From: Treponema bryantii
Lineage (GTDB): Bacteria; Spirochaetota; Spirochaetia; Treponematales; Treponemataceae
Assembly (NCBI RefSeq): GCF_900113965.1
Contig: NZ_FORI01000004.1
Location: 202,176 to 266,175, forward strand
Direction: 5' to 3'
Length of the DNA stretch: 64,000 bases
Position 1 is the first letter of the stretch. Each line of letters starts with the position of its first letter. Position numbers and translations under genes: made by a program. This document shows, in pieces, positions 9,124 to 18,544 of the stretch. A model generated the notes under the pieces. That model saw nothing but the letters and a program-made list of their open reading frames with translations, was not told the DNA's origin and did no database searches.

Positions 9124-9190
9124 TCAGAGACCCTCTCTGATTTTGTTTACATCTACCCCCTGGCGTCGTTGGCGTACAGGGGATTTTTAT
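9124..9190. terminator. Two tandem hairpins after the rod genes
   Basis: TCAGAGA-CCC-TCTCTGA (9124-9140) is followed by TTTTGTTT. CCCCTG/CAGGGG (9157-9162 and 9177-9182) is followed by ATTTTTATTTT. Both suit termination of the flagellar operon. The second could also serve the convergent GGDEF gene. Confidence 0.7.
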
Positions 9191-9204
9191 TTTAGAGAGA
9201 AAGT

Positions 9205-10581
9205 TTATCTAGCGATGTCGGGATGCTTTCTGTAGTATTCTTTTTTATCTGCATACATTGCTTCGTCTGCAATGTGCATACAGTAACGGAGTTCCTTACC
9301 ATCAGTTGTCCAGCTGGTACCAATTGCAAGACAAACGTCTGAGCCGTAACCACTTTCTGCACGGAGTTCTTCAGTTTTCTTTTCGAACTCTTCTTTAGGA
9401 CACTGCTGAACTATGACAACAAATTCATCGCCACCGGAACGGTAAATTTCATATTTGCCAAAATGCTTGGTCAAAAGTTTAGCTGCGTTAATTAAAAGTT
9501 TATCGCCGGCTTCGTGACCGCCGTTATCGTTGCATTGTTTTAATCCGTTTAAATCTGCAAAAATAATACCGAACGGAGTTTTTACCGAATAGCTGTTGTT
9601 TACATGCCAGTCTACACGGGCATTCATTGAGTTTCGGTTTTTTACGCCTGTAAGAGTATCAATATTACTCATGTATTCAAGGCGTTCCATAAGATTATTA
9701 TTATTGATTTCTGCAGAAAGAAAGAAGGCTGTAAGCTCAATAAAATCCTTAAGCTGAATAATCTGTTCAATATTAAAATTGGTGATGAAAAGAACACCTG
9801 TCATTTTCTTTCCCTGCATAAGAGGGGCGAGAATGAGACTTTTTACATTTGCGCTTTTAAGACTCTTTACCCAAACCGGATTTATCTTTTCAAGATTATC
9901 CATATCAAAATCATCTTTTACAATAACACAATCTGTAGTCTTTAAAGTTTCTTCCCAGGAGAATACAACTTCTGGAGTAAGGTAAGGCATGAAATCATTC
10001 ATTGTAAGATTTGGATCTGAAAGCTTTGAGCATAAAGGTGCATATTTATTTCGTTCTTTATCAATCATAATGATACAGCTGCAGAACGATTCGGTTTTAG
10101 CCTGAATGTCTGAGATTACTGTATTCATAGCTTCGTAGAAATTAGTTGCACCACGAAGATTAAGACAGGTCTGAATTACAAAAGGAGCAGTTTCAAGAGA
10201 AATGTTTGAAAGTCTTTCTGCATCAGGTGCCTTTGTAAATTCAAAATGGAAAAGAAAATAGCTTAATTTTTCTGTATCAAATTCAGTTGAAAGCGGAATG
10301 TAGGTGGCATCTGTCCACAAGTCCATTGCTTTTGTATCAACATAAGAATGAAGGTGCTGTTTTTGAACTGCACAGCGGAAACAGAAATCTTCGAAATTGT
10401 GTTCTGCAGGAATGAGCTCTGAATAAATCATATCATCATGGTAGTTTGGTCCCATGATTTGTTTATATTGAGTATTTGCACAGACAATACGAATTTCGCC
10501 CCAGTGTCCATCCGGAGTTTTTTCAACAGAAAGGACTGCGGCTGCCATTTCATACATGTCAACCAGATTTTGAAAATCCAT
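9205..10581 (-). CDS. Diguanylate cyclase (GGDEF) with N-terminal sensor domains
   Basis: 458 aa. The last ~165 residues form a GGDEF domain: DTLTGVKNRNSMNAR at its start and RSGGDEFVVIV with a canonical active site, so c-di-GMP synthesis is expected. No RxxD inhibitory site is seen five residues before GGDEF. The first ~150 residues look PAS-like, the middle (~160-300) GAF-like (LILAPLMQGKKMTGVLFI). It is soluble. The start at 10581 is chosen because a promoter (TTGAAA-N17-TACAAT) ends 7 nt before it and no Shine-Dalgarno exists; earlier in-frame ATGs at 10590 and 10617 would lie inside that promoter. Confidence 0.85.
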   Translation of the reverse strand: MDFQNLVDMYEMAAAVLSVEKTPDGHWGEIRIVCANTQYKQIMGPNYHDDMIYSELIPAEHNFEDFCFRCAVQKQHLHSYVDTKAMDLWTDATYIPLSTEFDTEKLSYFLFHFEFTKAPDAERLSNISLETAPFVIQTCLNLRGATNFYEAMNTVISDIQAKTESFCSCIIMIDKERNKYAPLCSKLSDPNLTMNDFMPYLTPEVVFSWEETLKTTDCVIVKDDFDMDNLEKINPVWVKSLKSANVKSLILAPLMQGKKMTGVLFITNFNIEQIIQLKDFIELTAFFLSAEINNNNLMERLEYMSNIDTLTGVKNRNSMNARVDWHVNNSYSVKTPFGIIFADLNGLKQCNDNGGHEAGDKLLINAAKLLTKHFGKYEIYRSGGDEFVVIVQQCPKEEFEKKTEELRAESGYGSDVCLAIGTSWTTDGKELRYCMHIADEAMYADKKEYYRKHPDIAR

Positions 10582-10588
10582 ATAACAC

Positions 10589-10617
10589 ATTGTAATAGTG
10601 AATTTTGGATTTTTCAA
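10589..10617 (-). promoter_or_regulatory. Promoter of the GGDEF gene, predicted leaderless
   Basis: On the minus strand: TTGAAA (10617-10612), 17-nt spacer, TACAAT (10594-10589), then 7 nt to ATG. Transcription would begin at or next to the start codon. Confidence 0.6.
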
Positions 10618-10659
10618 TAAAAAGAAAAAACTTTAAATCAAACTGTATTTTGCCATTCA

Positions 10660-10688
10660 TTGTCTTAAAAAGATGATTGTGGTAAAAT
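10660..10688 (+). promoter_or_regulatory. Promoter of murC, predicted leaderless
   Basis: TTGTCT (10660-10665), 17-nt spacer, TAAAAT (10683-10688), then 6 nt to the ATG at 10695. No Shine-Dalgarno is present. Confidence 0.6.
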
Positions 10689-10694
10689 GCTTTT

Positions 10695-12284
10695 ATGCAG
10701 AATAATGTTGTTTCTTTGCCGGAAGATTTTCACGGCGTTCATATACATTTTGTTGGAATTAAGGGAACCGGAATGGCGGCTCTTGTTGAGATTTTGTTTC
10801 ACAAGGGAGCTGTTATTACCGGTTCTGATGTTTCTGAGCGTTTTTATACTGATGAAGTATTGGAAAACCTTGGACTTCATGCGGTGGAATTCGCTGCGTC
10901 TAATATTACTGATGATGTTCAGTATGTAATTTATTCTTCTGCCTACAAGCTTGATAAAAATCCAGATTTGATTGAAGCGGTTCGCCGTGGAGTACCTTGT
11001 CTTTTGTACACTCAGGCTTTGGGTGCTTACAGTGAACGGGCTTTTTCATGTGGTGTAAGCGGTGTTCACGGAAAAACTTCTACAACAGGTCTTGTAGGTA
11101 CTATTCTTAAAGAGATTGATTTACCGAGCCAGGTGCTTGCGGGCAGTGTGATTAATTCTTTTGGCGGAACTTGTACGTATACTTCGCCTACGGTGGTTGA
11201 GTGTTCGCGAAGCGAACGTATCGAAACCACCGAAGATCTCGAAAAAGATGGTTTCGATACGCCCGAAGGGCTACTCAACCACCGCAGTATCTTCGTTGCA
11301 GAAACCTGCGAGTACCAGCGACATTTTATGAGTTTCTGTCCGCAGAAGATTATTCTTACTTCTGTTGAAAGTGACCATGAAGATTATTACCCGACTTATG
11401 AAGATATTCGTAATGCCTTTGTTGATTTTGTATGCAAATTGCCTGAAGGCGGTGAAGTAATTTACTGTGCAGACGATAAGGGCGCGTGCGAGACTGTTGC
11501 GCTTGCCCGCGAGAAACGTCCGGATATTGTTGCGCTGCCGTATGGAGAAAAGGCCCAGAGCGTGGGGGGCGGCGAGTTTACCGTTAAGTTCGGTGCAGTT
11601 GCAAACGAACGCAATTGCTTTACACTCGGCCTGTTCGCAGAAAAAGGCGAGTTTGCTTTGAGTATGCCCGGCCGCCACGAGGTGCTGGATGCGGCTGCGG
11701 CTGTTGCTTTAGTATGCCGCCTGCTTGTTGCTTACGGAAAAAATCCATTAGATTACTATGAAAATATTAAAGCCGGGCTGTTGAAATTCAGTGGTGGAAA
11801 ACGCCGCAGCGAAATAGTAGGGCGCTTTACAAATAAAAATGGTGCGGATGTAATTGTACTTGATGATTACGGTCACCATCCAACTGCCGTAAAGACAACT
11901 CTTGAAGGTTACCGCGAGTTCTACAAAGGCCGCAAAATCATAATTGATTTTATGAGCCACACTTATTCAAGAACTCAGGCGCTTTTGAATGAGTTTGCAC
12001 GTTGTTTTACAGCAGCCGACGAAGTAATTTTACATAAGATTTACAGTTCTGCACGTGAAAATCCTGCAGATTTTGATATTACAGGACGCACCTTGTATGA
12101 GGCAGTTCTTGTAACCGGACAGAAGAACGTTCATTATTATGAAGAGATTCTGGATGCGGCAGATTTCGCAAAGGCTGAACTTGAAAAGCCGCTTGGGGCC
12201 GAATACCCTGACGGATATCTGTTTGTTACAATGGGCGCCGGCGATAACTGGAAACTTGGAAAAGCAATTTTGGAGTGTAAATAA
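10695..12284 (+). CDS. murC: UDP-N-acetylmuramate--L-alanine ligase with a repeat-encoded insert
   Basis: 529 aa, longer than the usual 450-490. Adds L-Ala to UDP-MurNAc in cytoplasmic peptidoglycan precursor synthesis. Rossmann motif HFVGIKGTGMAAL, ATP loop GVHGKTSTTG, central FVAETCEYQRHF and ligase C-terminal DDYGHHPTAVKTTL are all present. Residues ~167-197 (11193-11284) are encoded by a double family A palindromic repeat sitting just before the FVAE strand; the frame stays open. One base separates it from yicC, so the two are cotranscribed. Mpl is an alternative but less likely. Confidence 0.9.
   Translation: MQNNVVSLPEDFHGVHIHFVGIKGTGMAALVEILFHKGAVITGSDVSERFYTDEVLENLGLHAVEFAASNITDDVQYVIYSSAYKLDKNPDLIEAVRRGVPCLLYTQALGAYSERAFSCGVSGVHGKTSTTGLVGTILKEIDLPSQVLAGSVINSFGGTCTYTSPTVVECSRSERIETTEDLEKDGFDTPEGLLNHRSIFVAETCEYQRHFMSFCPQKIILTSVESDHEDYYPTYEDIRNAFVDFVCKLPEGGEVIYCADDKGACETVALAREKRPDIVALPYGEKAQSVGGGEFTVKFGAVANERNCFTLGLFAEKGEFALSMPGRHEVLDAAAAVALVCRLLVAYGKNPLDYYENIKAGLLKFSGGKRRSEIVGRFTNKNGADVIVLDDYGHHPTAVKTTLEGYREFYKGRKIIIDFMSHTYSRTQALLNEFARCFTAADEVILHKIYSSARENPADFDITGRTLYEAVLVTGQKNVHYYEEILDAADFAKAELEKPLGAEYPDGYLFVTMGAGDNWKLGKAILECK
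11191..11284. repeat. Double family A repeat inside murC
   Basis: Unit 1 (11191-11232) CGGTGGTTGAGT, tip GTTCGC-GAA-GCGAAC, then GTATCGAAACCACCG. Unit 2 (11249-11284) is inverted: TGGTTTCGATAC, tip GCCC-GAA-GGGC, then TACTCAACCACCG. Unit 1 is read as VVE...IETT, the same orientation and frame as the copies in uvrD and the J-domain gene. Confidence 0.9.
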
Positions 12285-12285
12285 T

Positions 12286-13152
12286 ATGACATCAATGACA
12301 GGCTATGCCTACGAAGAAAAATCAACTGAGGAAGCAACAGTTTCAGTTGAAATAAAATCTGTAAACTCACGTTTTTTAGATCTTGCAATAAATCTTCCTC
12401 CATATCTGAATCCGCTTGAAAGCTATTTCCGTGCCAAGATTACAGAAAAGGTTCTTCGCGGAAAGGTAGATGTTTATATCAGAGTGCGTGAAAATGAAAG
12501 TGATTCTGAAGTAATTCCTGACACAAATGCGGCAGTTGCATATATGAACGCCATCAAAAAGATTGCTGAGGCTACTGGTTTTGCTGATGATGTTTCTTTG
12601 GGACTGATTATCAGCCAGCCAGGTGTTTTGAATGTAAACCGAAAATATGATGTAGAAAAATATAAGGCTATGATTGAGCCTGTTTTTGAAGCTGTTCTTA
12701 CACGTTTTATGGAAGACCGTAAGCGTGAAGGCGAAAACATGAAGGCTGATCTGGAGAAAAAGTTAGAAAAACTCTCAGAGTGTGCAAAATTCTTTACAGA
12801 ATGGCAGCCAAAAATGGAGCAATACTTTAAGGAACAGATTACAACTAAGTTCCGCGAGCTTCTGGAAGATAAGGCAGATGAAAACCGCATTATGACTGAG
12901 ACTGCGGCAATGCTGGTGAAATATACAATCAACGAAGAAATCGTACGTTTGAACAGCCACATTGCAGCAATGCGCGACGAACTTGCAAAAAATCCAGCTC
13001 CTGGAAAACGTCTGGATTTTATCTGCCAGGAAATGAACCGCGAAATCAACACAATCGGCAGCAAGAATCAGTTTGCTGAGGTTGGTGCCATGGTTATTAC
13101 TGCAAAGGATAGTCTGGAAAATATCCGTGAGCAATCAAAAAATGTTGAATAA
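12286..13152 (+). CDS. yicC: YicC family protein
   Basis: 288 aa, normal for the family. Begins MTSMTGYAYEE, the typical YicC start, with VEIKSVNSRFLD next. The C-terminal DUF1732 part has GKRLDFICQEMNREINTIGS. E. coli YicC is an endoribonuclease that promotes decay of certain small RNAs; the role here is by homology only. The start is the ATG at 12286, with GGAG 10 nt upstream inside murC. A longer in-frame extension from 12139 overlaps murC and is not credible. Confidence 0.9.
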   Translation: MTSMTGYAYEEKSTEEATVSVEIKSVNSRFLDLAINLPPYLNPLESYFRAKITEKVLRGKVDVYIRVRENESDSEVIPDTNAAVAYMNAIKKIAEATGFADDVSLGLIISQPGVLNVNRKYDVEKYKAMIEPVFEAVLTRFMEDRKREGENMKADLEKKLEKLSECAKFFTEWQPKMEQYFKEQITTKFRELLEDKADENRIMTETAAMLVKYTINEEIVRLNSHIAAMRDELAKNPAPGKRLDFICQEMNREINTIGSKNQFAEVGAMVITAKDSLENIREQSKNVE

Positions 13153-13156
13153 GCCA

Positions 13157-13228
13157 ACGTCATTGCGAGCGTAGCGAAGCAATCTATATGTATGGATTGC
13201 CACGTCGCTTTGCTCCTCGCAATGACGT
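13157..13228. repeat. Family B palindromic repeat (ATTGCGAGCG type)
   Basis: Outer arms ACGTCATTGCGAG and CTCGCAATGACGT, with inner AATC/GATT and a loop TATATGTATG. The same words recur after rpoD at 48948-49008 in the opposite arrangement. Confidence 0.85.
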
Positions 13229-13249
13229 ATACATAAACTGGAGGAAATT

Positions 13250-13795
13250 ATGAAACTAAACAAAGATGTAAGAGTAGCAATCAGCGGAAAATCTGGATGT
13301 GGAAATACAACTGTGAGCGGTCTGCTCTCAAAAACTCTGGGTGTTACACTAATTAACTATACTTTCCGTCAGCTTGCGGCTGAAAAAGGTATGACTTTGC
13401 CTGAGGTTATTGAAGCTGCTAAGACAGATGACTCTTACGACAAATATGTAGATAAGCATCAGGTAGAACTTGCGCTTGCTGAGCCTTGTGTTCTTGGAAG
13501 CCGTCTTGCAATCTGGATGCTCAAAGAAGCAGATCTTAAGGTTTATCTTTTTGCAAGTGATGATACCCGTGCACGCCGTGTTTTCAACCGTGAAGGCGGC
13601 GATCTTCAGCAGATTAAAGACTTTACTGCCATGCGCGACAGCGAAGACACCCGCCGTTACAAGGAATTCTACGGCATTGACAATAATGACTACGCATTCT
13701 GCGACCTTATCATTGATGTAAATGAAAAAACTCCAGATGAAATTGTTGAAGTAATTCTGAACAAACTCGTAGAAAAAGGGCTGATTGAAAGATAA
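13250..13795 (+). CDS. Cytidylate kinase-like protein
   Basis: 181 aa. P-loop near the start (VAISGKSGCGNTTVSGLL), a VLGSRLAIWML strand, the nucleotide-binding arginines (ARRVFNREGGD) and a final short domain CDLIIDVNEKTP. This matches the short archaeal-type CMP kinase group rather than the ~225-aa E. coli Cmk. The expected reaction is CMP/dCMP plus ATP to the diphosphates. GGAGG precedes the ATG by 6 nt. It follows yicC after the family B repeat. Confidence 0.75.
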   Translation: MKLNKDVRVAISGKSGCGNTTVSGLLSKTLGVTLINYTFRQLAAEKGMTLPEVIEAAKTDDSYDKYVDKHQVELALAEPCVLGSRLAIWMLKEADLKVYLFASDDTRARRVFNREGGDLQQIKDFTAMRDSEDTRRYKEFYGIDNNDYAFCDLIIDVNEKTPDEIVEVILNKLVEKGLIER

Positions 13796-13836
13796 TTATC
13801 ACACTTTTTTTATGTTTTTAGTGAAAATCGGCAATA

Positions 13837-13863
13837 TTGTTTTGATGCCGGCGGTATTATAAT
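13837..13863 (+). promoter_or_regulatory. Promoter of the GH31 gene, predicted leaderless
   Basis: TATAAT at 13858-13863 ends 7 nt before the ATG at 13871. A weak -35 (TTGTTT, 13837-13842) sits at a short 15-nt spacing. There is no Shine-Dalgarno. Confidence 0.5.
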
Positions 13864-13870
13864 CAAAAGT

Positions 13871-15907
13871 ATGATTAGGAAATATATTTTTGGTTCGCCG
13901 GTTCAAACGGGAGCCGTAATTGAGAATATTCCTGTTTCTAAGGAACATCCGGATTTTGGAAATATTGTAACTATGACTCCGTTCTGCTGGAAATACACCA
14001 TGCAGCACGACACACGCATTTTCGGGCTCGGTGAGTCTGTTCGCGGAATGAATAAGCGGGGCTATCTTTATGAAAGCTGGTGCAGCGATGTTCCGCGCCA
14101 GGATGAAGGCACTAAGTCTATGTACGGTGCCCATAACTTCTTTATTGTAAAGGAAAGTTCCCTTCACGAGACTTTCGGTGTGTTCTTTGATACCGGCTCT
14201 CGTGTTTCTTTTGATTTCGGCTATTCAGATTATTCTGAAATTTCAGTTTCCTGCCAGGATACAGGCGTAGTTCTTTATGTAATTACTGCCGACGCAAATC
14301 GTGGAAAGGAATCAACTCTTAATAACATTACCCGTCAGTTCCGTAAAATCATTGGTATGAGTTATGTGCCACCTATGTGGGGCTTTGGATATCAGCAGAG
14401 CCGCTGGGGCTATAAGACAGAAGATGATGTACGCGAAATTGTAAACAAACATAAACAGTACGGACTTCCTCTTGAAGCAGTTTGTCTTGATATTGATTAC
14501 ATGGAAGATTATAAGGATTTTTCTGTTGATAAAAAGAAATTCCCAGATCTCAAGGCTTTTTCTCAGGAGCTTAAAAACGACGGTGTGCGCCTGGTTCCAA
14601 TTATTGATGCGGGCGTTAAGCTTCTTGACGGCTACGAAGTTTATGATGAAGGAAAGGAAAATAACTATTTCTGTAAAAAAGAAGATGGAAAAGCTGATTA
14701 TGTTGCCGGCGTTTGGCCTGGACGTTCCTGCTTTCCGGATTTCCTTCGTTCAGATGTAAGAGCTTGGTTTGGTTCTAAGTATAAAAATCTTACAGATTTG
14801 GGGATTGAAGGCTTCTGGAATGATATGAATGAACCTGCAATGTTCTATTCTGATGAAAGTCTTGCAGCAGCTTTTGAGAAACTCGAAACCTTTAAGGGAA
14901 AAAATCTTGATATCAATACTTTCTTTGATTTTTCTGCGGTTTCTGGTTCAACTTTCAATCGTCTTGATGACTATCAGAGATTCTATAACCGCGCCGAAAC
15001 TCTTGAAGGCGAGCAGAAACCTCACCGCCACGACACAGTTCATAACCTTTTTGGCGGTAAGATGACTCAGGCTGCAAGCGAAGGCCTTAAATCCCTTATG
15101 CCGGAAAAACGCTGTCTCTTGTACAGTCGTGCTTCATGTATTGGTTCTCACCGTTACGGCGGTATCTGGACTGGCGATAACAATGCCCGCTGGAATCACA
15201 TGGAACAGGAAATCAAAATGCTTCCTGGTCTTAATATGTGCGGTTACCTTTACAGTGGTGCAGATATCGGTGGTTTTGCAGAGCAGACTACAGAAGACCT
15301 TATGCTTCGCTGGATGTCTCTTGGAATCTTTACACCTCTTATGAGAAACCATGCTGCATGGGATGCCCGTGAAAAAGAGCTTTACCGCTTCAGTAAAGAA
15401 GCTACCGACAGCTTTAGAAGTATTTTGAAGCTTCGTTATGCACTTTTGCCATATATTTACAGCGAATATGTTAAGGCTGCCGTAAACAGTGAAATGTTTA
15501 TCCGCCCGCTTTGTTTTGATTTTGAAAACGATCGCCGTGCCCTTGAGATTCAGGATCAGCTTTTTGTTGGTGAAGGAATTATGATTGCGCCGGTTTGCAG
15601 ACAGAATGAAAACGGCCGTATGGTATACTTCCCAGAACCAATGATTCAGGTAACCTGGAAAGACGGCAAAACAAAGTGCAAGAACATTAAGGCCGGAGAT
15701 TCATACATCGAAATGCCGCTAGACAGCGTTGTATTCTTTGTTAGAAAAGGCAAGATTGTTCCACTTTTTGAACCAGTAATGAACACATCTCAGATGAAAA
15801 ACAATAAATATGATTTAGTTGGAAAAGGTAAGTCATACGAGTTGTATGAAGATGATGGCTTTACATCAGACATCCATCTGGAAGGAAGAATTAGAATTCT
15901 TCGTTAG
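13871..15907 (+). CDS. Glycoside hydrolase family 31 (alpha-glucosidase type)
   Basis: 678 aa with no signal peptide, so it is cytoplasmic. N-terminal beta-sandwich, then the barrel with DIDYMEDYKDF, catalytic nucleophile Asp318 in GFWNDMNEPAMF, and acid/base Asp436 in WTGDNNARW. A C-terminal beta domain follows (ELYEDDGFTSD). Family members cleave terminal alpha-glucosyl or alpha-xylosyl residues; the WNDMNEP form fits an alpha-glucosidase. It could act on glycogen or imported maltooligosaccharides. No transporter is adjacent. It is a single-gene unit closed by a strong terminator. Confidence 0.92.
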   Translation: MIRKYIFGSPVQTGAVIENIPVSKEHPDFGNIVTMTPFCWKYTMQHDTRIFGLGESVRGMNKRGYLYESWCSDVPRQDEGTKSMYGAHNFFIVKESSLHETFGVFFDTGSRVSFDFGYSDYSEISVSCQDTGVVLYVITADANRGKESTLNNITRQFRKIIGMSYVPPMWGFGYQQSRWGYKTEDDVREIVNKHKQYGLPLEAVCLDIDYMEDYKDFSVDKKKFPDLKAFSQELKNDGVRLVPIIDAGVKLLDGYEVYDEGKENNYFCKKEDGKADYVAGVWPGRSCFPDFLRSDVRAWFGSKYKNLTDLGIEGFWNDMNEPAMFYSDESLAAAFEKLETFKGKNLDINTFFDFSAVSGSTFNRLDDYQRFYNRAETLEGEQKPHRHDTVHNLFGGKMTQAASEGLKSLMPEKRCLLYSRASCIGSHRYGGIWTGDNNARWNHMEQEIKMLPGLNMCGYLYSGADIGGFAEQTTEDLMLRWMSLGIFTPLMRNHAAWDAREKELYRFSKEATDSFRSILKLRYALLPYIYSEYVKAAVNSEMFIRPLCFDFENDRRALEIQDQLFVGEGIMIAPVCRQNENGRMVYFPEPMIQVTWKDGKTKCKNIKAGDSYIEMPLDSVVFFVRKGKIVPLFEPVMNTSQMKNNKYDLVGKGKSYELYEDDGFTSDIHLEGRIRILR

Positions 15908-15965
15908 ATAGGAATGGAAAAGATAATAATCAATGAAGTGATTATTAGTAACTTCATTGAAGCAT

Positions 15966-16061
15966 AAAAACCGCGGAGTCGAAAAAAACACCCAAAAACA
16001 TTCTGCACAAGCGAAGCGCGGAAGCCGTTTTTGGGTGTTTTTTCCGACGGGAGCGGTTTTT
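15966..16061. terminator. Large nested bidirectional terminator
   Basis: Outer arms AAAAACCGC (15966-15974) and GCGGTTTTT (16053-16061) enclose AAAAAACACCCAAAAAC (15983-15999) and its 17-nt complement at 16027-16043. A-rich 5' and T-rich 3' sides let it work for both the GH31 gene and convergent thrC. Confidence 0.85.
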
Positions 16062-16070
16062 ATAAGATTT

Positions 16071-17483
16071 CTAGAGATTTGCTAATAACCAGTCCTTAAA
16101 CTGATTATAATCATTTTCCATTGGAATAGCGTTGTCTGGAAGTCTCATAACAGCTTCAAGACGATCCGGCATAGGTGGTTCCTTTCCAATTGCATCAGTT
16201 ACAATTGAACCAAACTTAGCAGGAGAAGCTGTTTCAAGAATTACACCGACAGCATTCTTATTTACAATCTGGTTGCCCCATGAAGGAACATTTGGTGTAA
16301 GACCAGGCTTATTCCAGTCATTCTTTTCGCCGGCAATGAGTTTTTCCATAGCACCGCTGCGGATATCATCCCATGCCTGCCATCCGATTGCTCCGTGTGG
16401 ATCAATGATGTAGCCGGTCTTATCGTTACAACTGCGGATAGCAGCCTTAATTCCGTCGTTATCAAGCCAGTAAGAAGCAAAGAGTTCACGAACCTGATCA
16501 AGAGTGTACATAGCCTTAATGCGTTCGTAGTTACTTGGAGCACCAACGTCCATAGCATTAGCATATGTTTCAACTGAAGCACGGGCATTGTAATCACCAG
16601 TGGCAATCCAGTCTGGAATAGTCTTATTTGTGTTAGTTGCAGCAACAAAACCTGCAATTGGAGCACCCATTTCGCGGGCAATCAGACCAGAAGTAAGGTT
16701 ACCAAAGTTTCCAGAAGGAACAACCATAATGATTGCTGGATCCTGAATCTTGTTATCCATTGGGCTTCTGTTGCGTACTGTAAGAGCACTGTACATGTAG
16801 TAGAAACTCTGTGGCAAAAGACGTGCAATATTGATTGAGTTTGCAGAAGAAAGACGAAGCTTTCCGCGAAGTTCGTTATCTGTGAAAGCTGTTTTTACAA
16901 GTTTCTGACAGTCATCAAAAGTACCTTTTACCTTGAGGGCGCGAACGTTTCCTGTGAAGGTAGAAAGCTGTTTTTCCTGAAGTGGGGAAATTTTTCCATC
17001 AGGATAAAGAATTGTAACGTCGAGACCAGGAACACCGTGGAAAGCGCTTCCTACAGCAGAACCTGTATCACCAGAAGTTGCAACAAGAATGTGGAGTGGT
17101 GTGTCTTCATTTCTGTTGAAGTAAGACATTGTGCGGGCCATAAAACGTGCACCGAAATCTTTGAAGGCACAAGTTGGACCGTGGAAAAGCTCCATGATAT
17201 AAGAGATTGAATCTGCTGGAACAACCTTTGGCTGGAAAGGATAAGCATCTGCAATAATTGAAGCCAGATCGTTATCTGGAATCTCACCTTCAACATAAGG
17301 TTTTGCCATATTAAAGGCAACATCACGGAAAGAAGGGGCAGGATCTTTATTCAAAAGAGCCTTATCGAGCTTTGGAAACTCTACAGGAATGTAAAGTCCT
17401 CCTGTAGCCTGGTTCATTCCCCCCATAACGGCAGTTCTAAAATCTGCTTTTACGCTGCTGTCTCTTGTATCTGTATAAATCAT
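16071..17483 (-). CDS. thrC: Threonine synthase
   Basis: 470 aa. PLP enzyme converting O-phosphohomoserine to threonine. PLP lysine Lys108 in HGPTCAFKDFGARF and phosphate-binding loop SGDTGSAV are present. The long form resembles the E. coli/yeast ThrC class. AAGGATGG precedes the ATG. It lies 18 bp after a lipoprotein gene on the same strand, so the two are probably cotranscribed although no functional link is evident. Confidence 0.95.
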   Translation of the reverse strand: MIYTDTRDSSVKADFRTAVMGGMNQATGGLYIPVEFPKLDKALLNKDPAPSFRDVAFNMAKPYVEGEIPDNDLASIIADAYPFQPKVVPADSISYIMELFHGPTCAFKDFGARFMARTMSYFNRNEDTPLHILVATSGDTGSAVGSAFHGVPGLDVTILYPDGKISPLQEKQLSTFTGNVRALKVKGTFDDCQKLVKTAFTDNELRGKLRLSSANSINIARLLPQSFYYMYSALTVRNRSPMDNKIQDPAIIMVVPSGNFGNLTSGLIAREMGAPIAGFVAATNTNKTIPDWIATGDYNARASVETYANAMDVGAPSNYERIKAMYTLDQVRELFASYWLDNDGIKAAIRSCNDKTGYIIDPHGAIGWQAWDDIRSGAMEKLIAGEKNDWNKPGLTPNVPSWGNQIVNKNAVGVILETASPAKFGSIVTDAIGKEPPMPDRLEAVMRLPDNAIPMENDYNQFKDWLLANL

Positions 17484-17501
17484 TTTTCCATCCTTTACCT
17501 G

Positions 17502-18464
17502 TTACAGACCATACATAATATCATCTACAACAAGCTGTGAAAGTTTATCTTTTCCAACTGAAACACATTCATTCCAGTTTTTACCTTTTGCTTCATAAGT
17601 AATTATAGAAGAATAAATCTGATTACCGTTCTTCATATTAAGGGCACCAATTTCTGCCTTAAGAATACAGTAATAACCAGTGCCATCTTCCAGTGCAGTT
17701 ACCGGCTGTTCAAACTTAATTGTTCCGAAAAGTAAATAGCCGTATACGCTGGTGCCAATAATGTCGTAAGTATCTTTATAAAGTGATTTGATTTTTCCAA
17801 TGTAAGATGATTCATTTACAGGACCGTTACCTACGTTTGTAATGCCGCGGCCTCTGAATTCTGCCTGAATGTTATAAGAATTGTTTACAGGACGGTCTTT
17901 TTCATTAAAATCCCATACAAAAAGGGCTGCACCCTTAGTCGCAATATCAGATTTTACCTTCCAGTCTGCAGTTGCTGTGTAGTTTTTGAGCTGTTCTGAA
18001 AGAGCTTCATCTTCGCTAACTGGAGTTGGATAAACGCTTACAAGAGTTTTTGCAGAGAAGGCTGGTTTTTCAGCAGTAAAACTAATTTTTCCTTCTGCAT
18101 CAGAAATCAATTCAAGCTTTTCAAAACTGATTACGCCTTCTGCTTTTGCAGCAGGATAAGAAAGGGTAAGGCTGAAGTTTTCTGCAGGTGTTCCGTCTGC
18201 TTTTGTTACTTCAAAAACATAAGGGGCTGCAAAAGTTCTTCCTAAAGTGATTTCTTTTGGAGAAGAAACCTTTTTTACAGAGTAGCCTTCAATTGATTCA
18301 AGAAAGAGCTCTTCTGGTGTTTTTTGAACTGTGATTATTGCTTTTGGGGATGATTTATCGTTAGAAGAATGATGTTCTTCGGAAGTTGTCTGTGATGTTG
18401 TTGCACAAGATGTAAGAACTAAAGGTAAAATTGCACTTATTAGAATAATGTTTGTTTTTTTCAT
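17502..18464 (-). CDS. Exported lipoprotein of unknown function
   Basis: About 320 aa from the ATG at 18464, giving a lipoprotein signal with lipobox LVLTSC; a GTG at 18482 is an alternative. After a Ser/Thr-rich linker, residues ~65-160 look like an Ig-like (invasin-type) beta domain (AAPYVFEVTKADGTPAENF). The C-terminal half is a mixed alpha/beta domain ending SQLVVDDIMYGL, reminiscent of LPP20/CsgG-type periplasmic lipoproteins but not assignable. It precedes thrC by 18 bp. Confidence 0.6.
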   Translation of the reverse strand: MKKTNIILISAILPLVLTSCATTSQTTSEEHHSSNDKSSPKAIITVQKTPEELFLESIEGYSVKKVSSPKEITLGRTFAAPYVFEVTKADGTPAENFSLTLSYPAAKAEGVISFEKLELISDAEGKISFTAEKPAFSAKTLVSVYPTPVSEDEALSEQLKNYTATADWKVKSDIATKGAALFVWDFNEKDRPVNNSYNIQAEFRGRGITNVGNGPVNESSYIGKIKSLYKDTYDIIGTSVYGYLLFGTIKFEQPVTALEDGTGYYCILKAEIGALNMKNGNQIYSSIITYEAKGKNWNECVSVGKDKLSQLVVDDIMYGL

Positions 18465-18544
18465 TTTGTTTTTTTTGTACACTCTCTTTGATTTTATTTT
18501 AATAGTTTATTGTATTATTAAAAGACTTTTTTTACAATAACGTA

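Noticed and set aside
12139..12285. N-terminal extension of YicC overlapping murC
   Set aside because: The family begins at MTSMTGY, which is the ATG at 12286.
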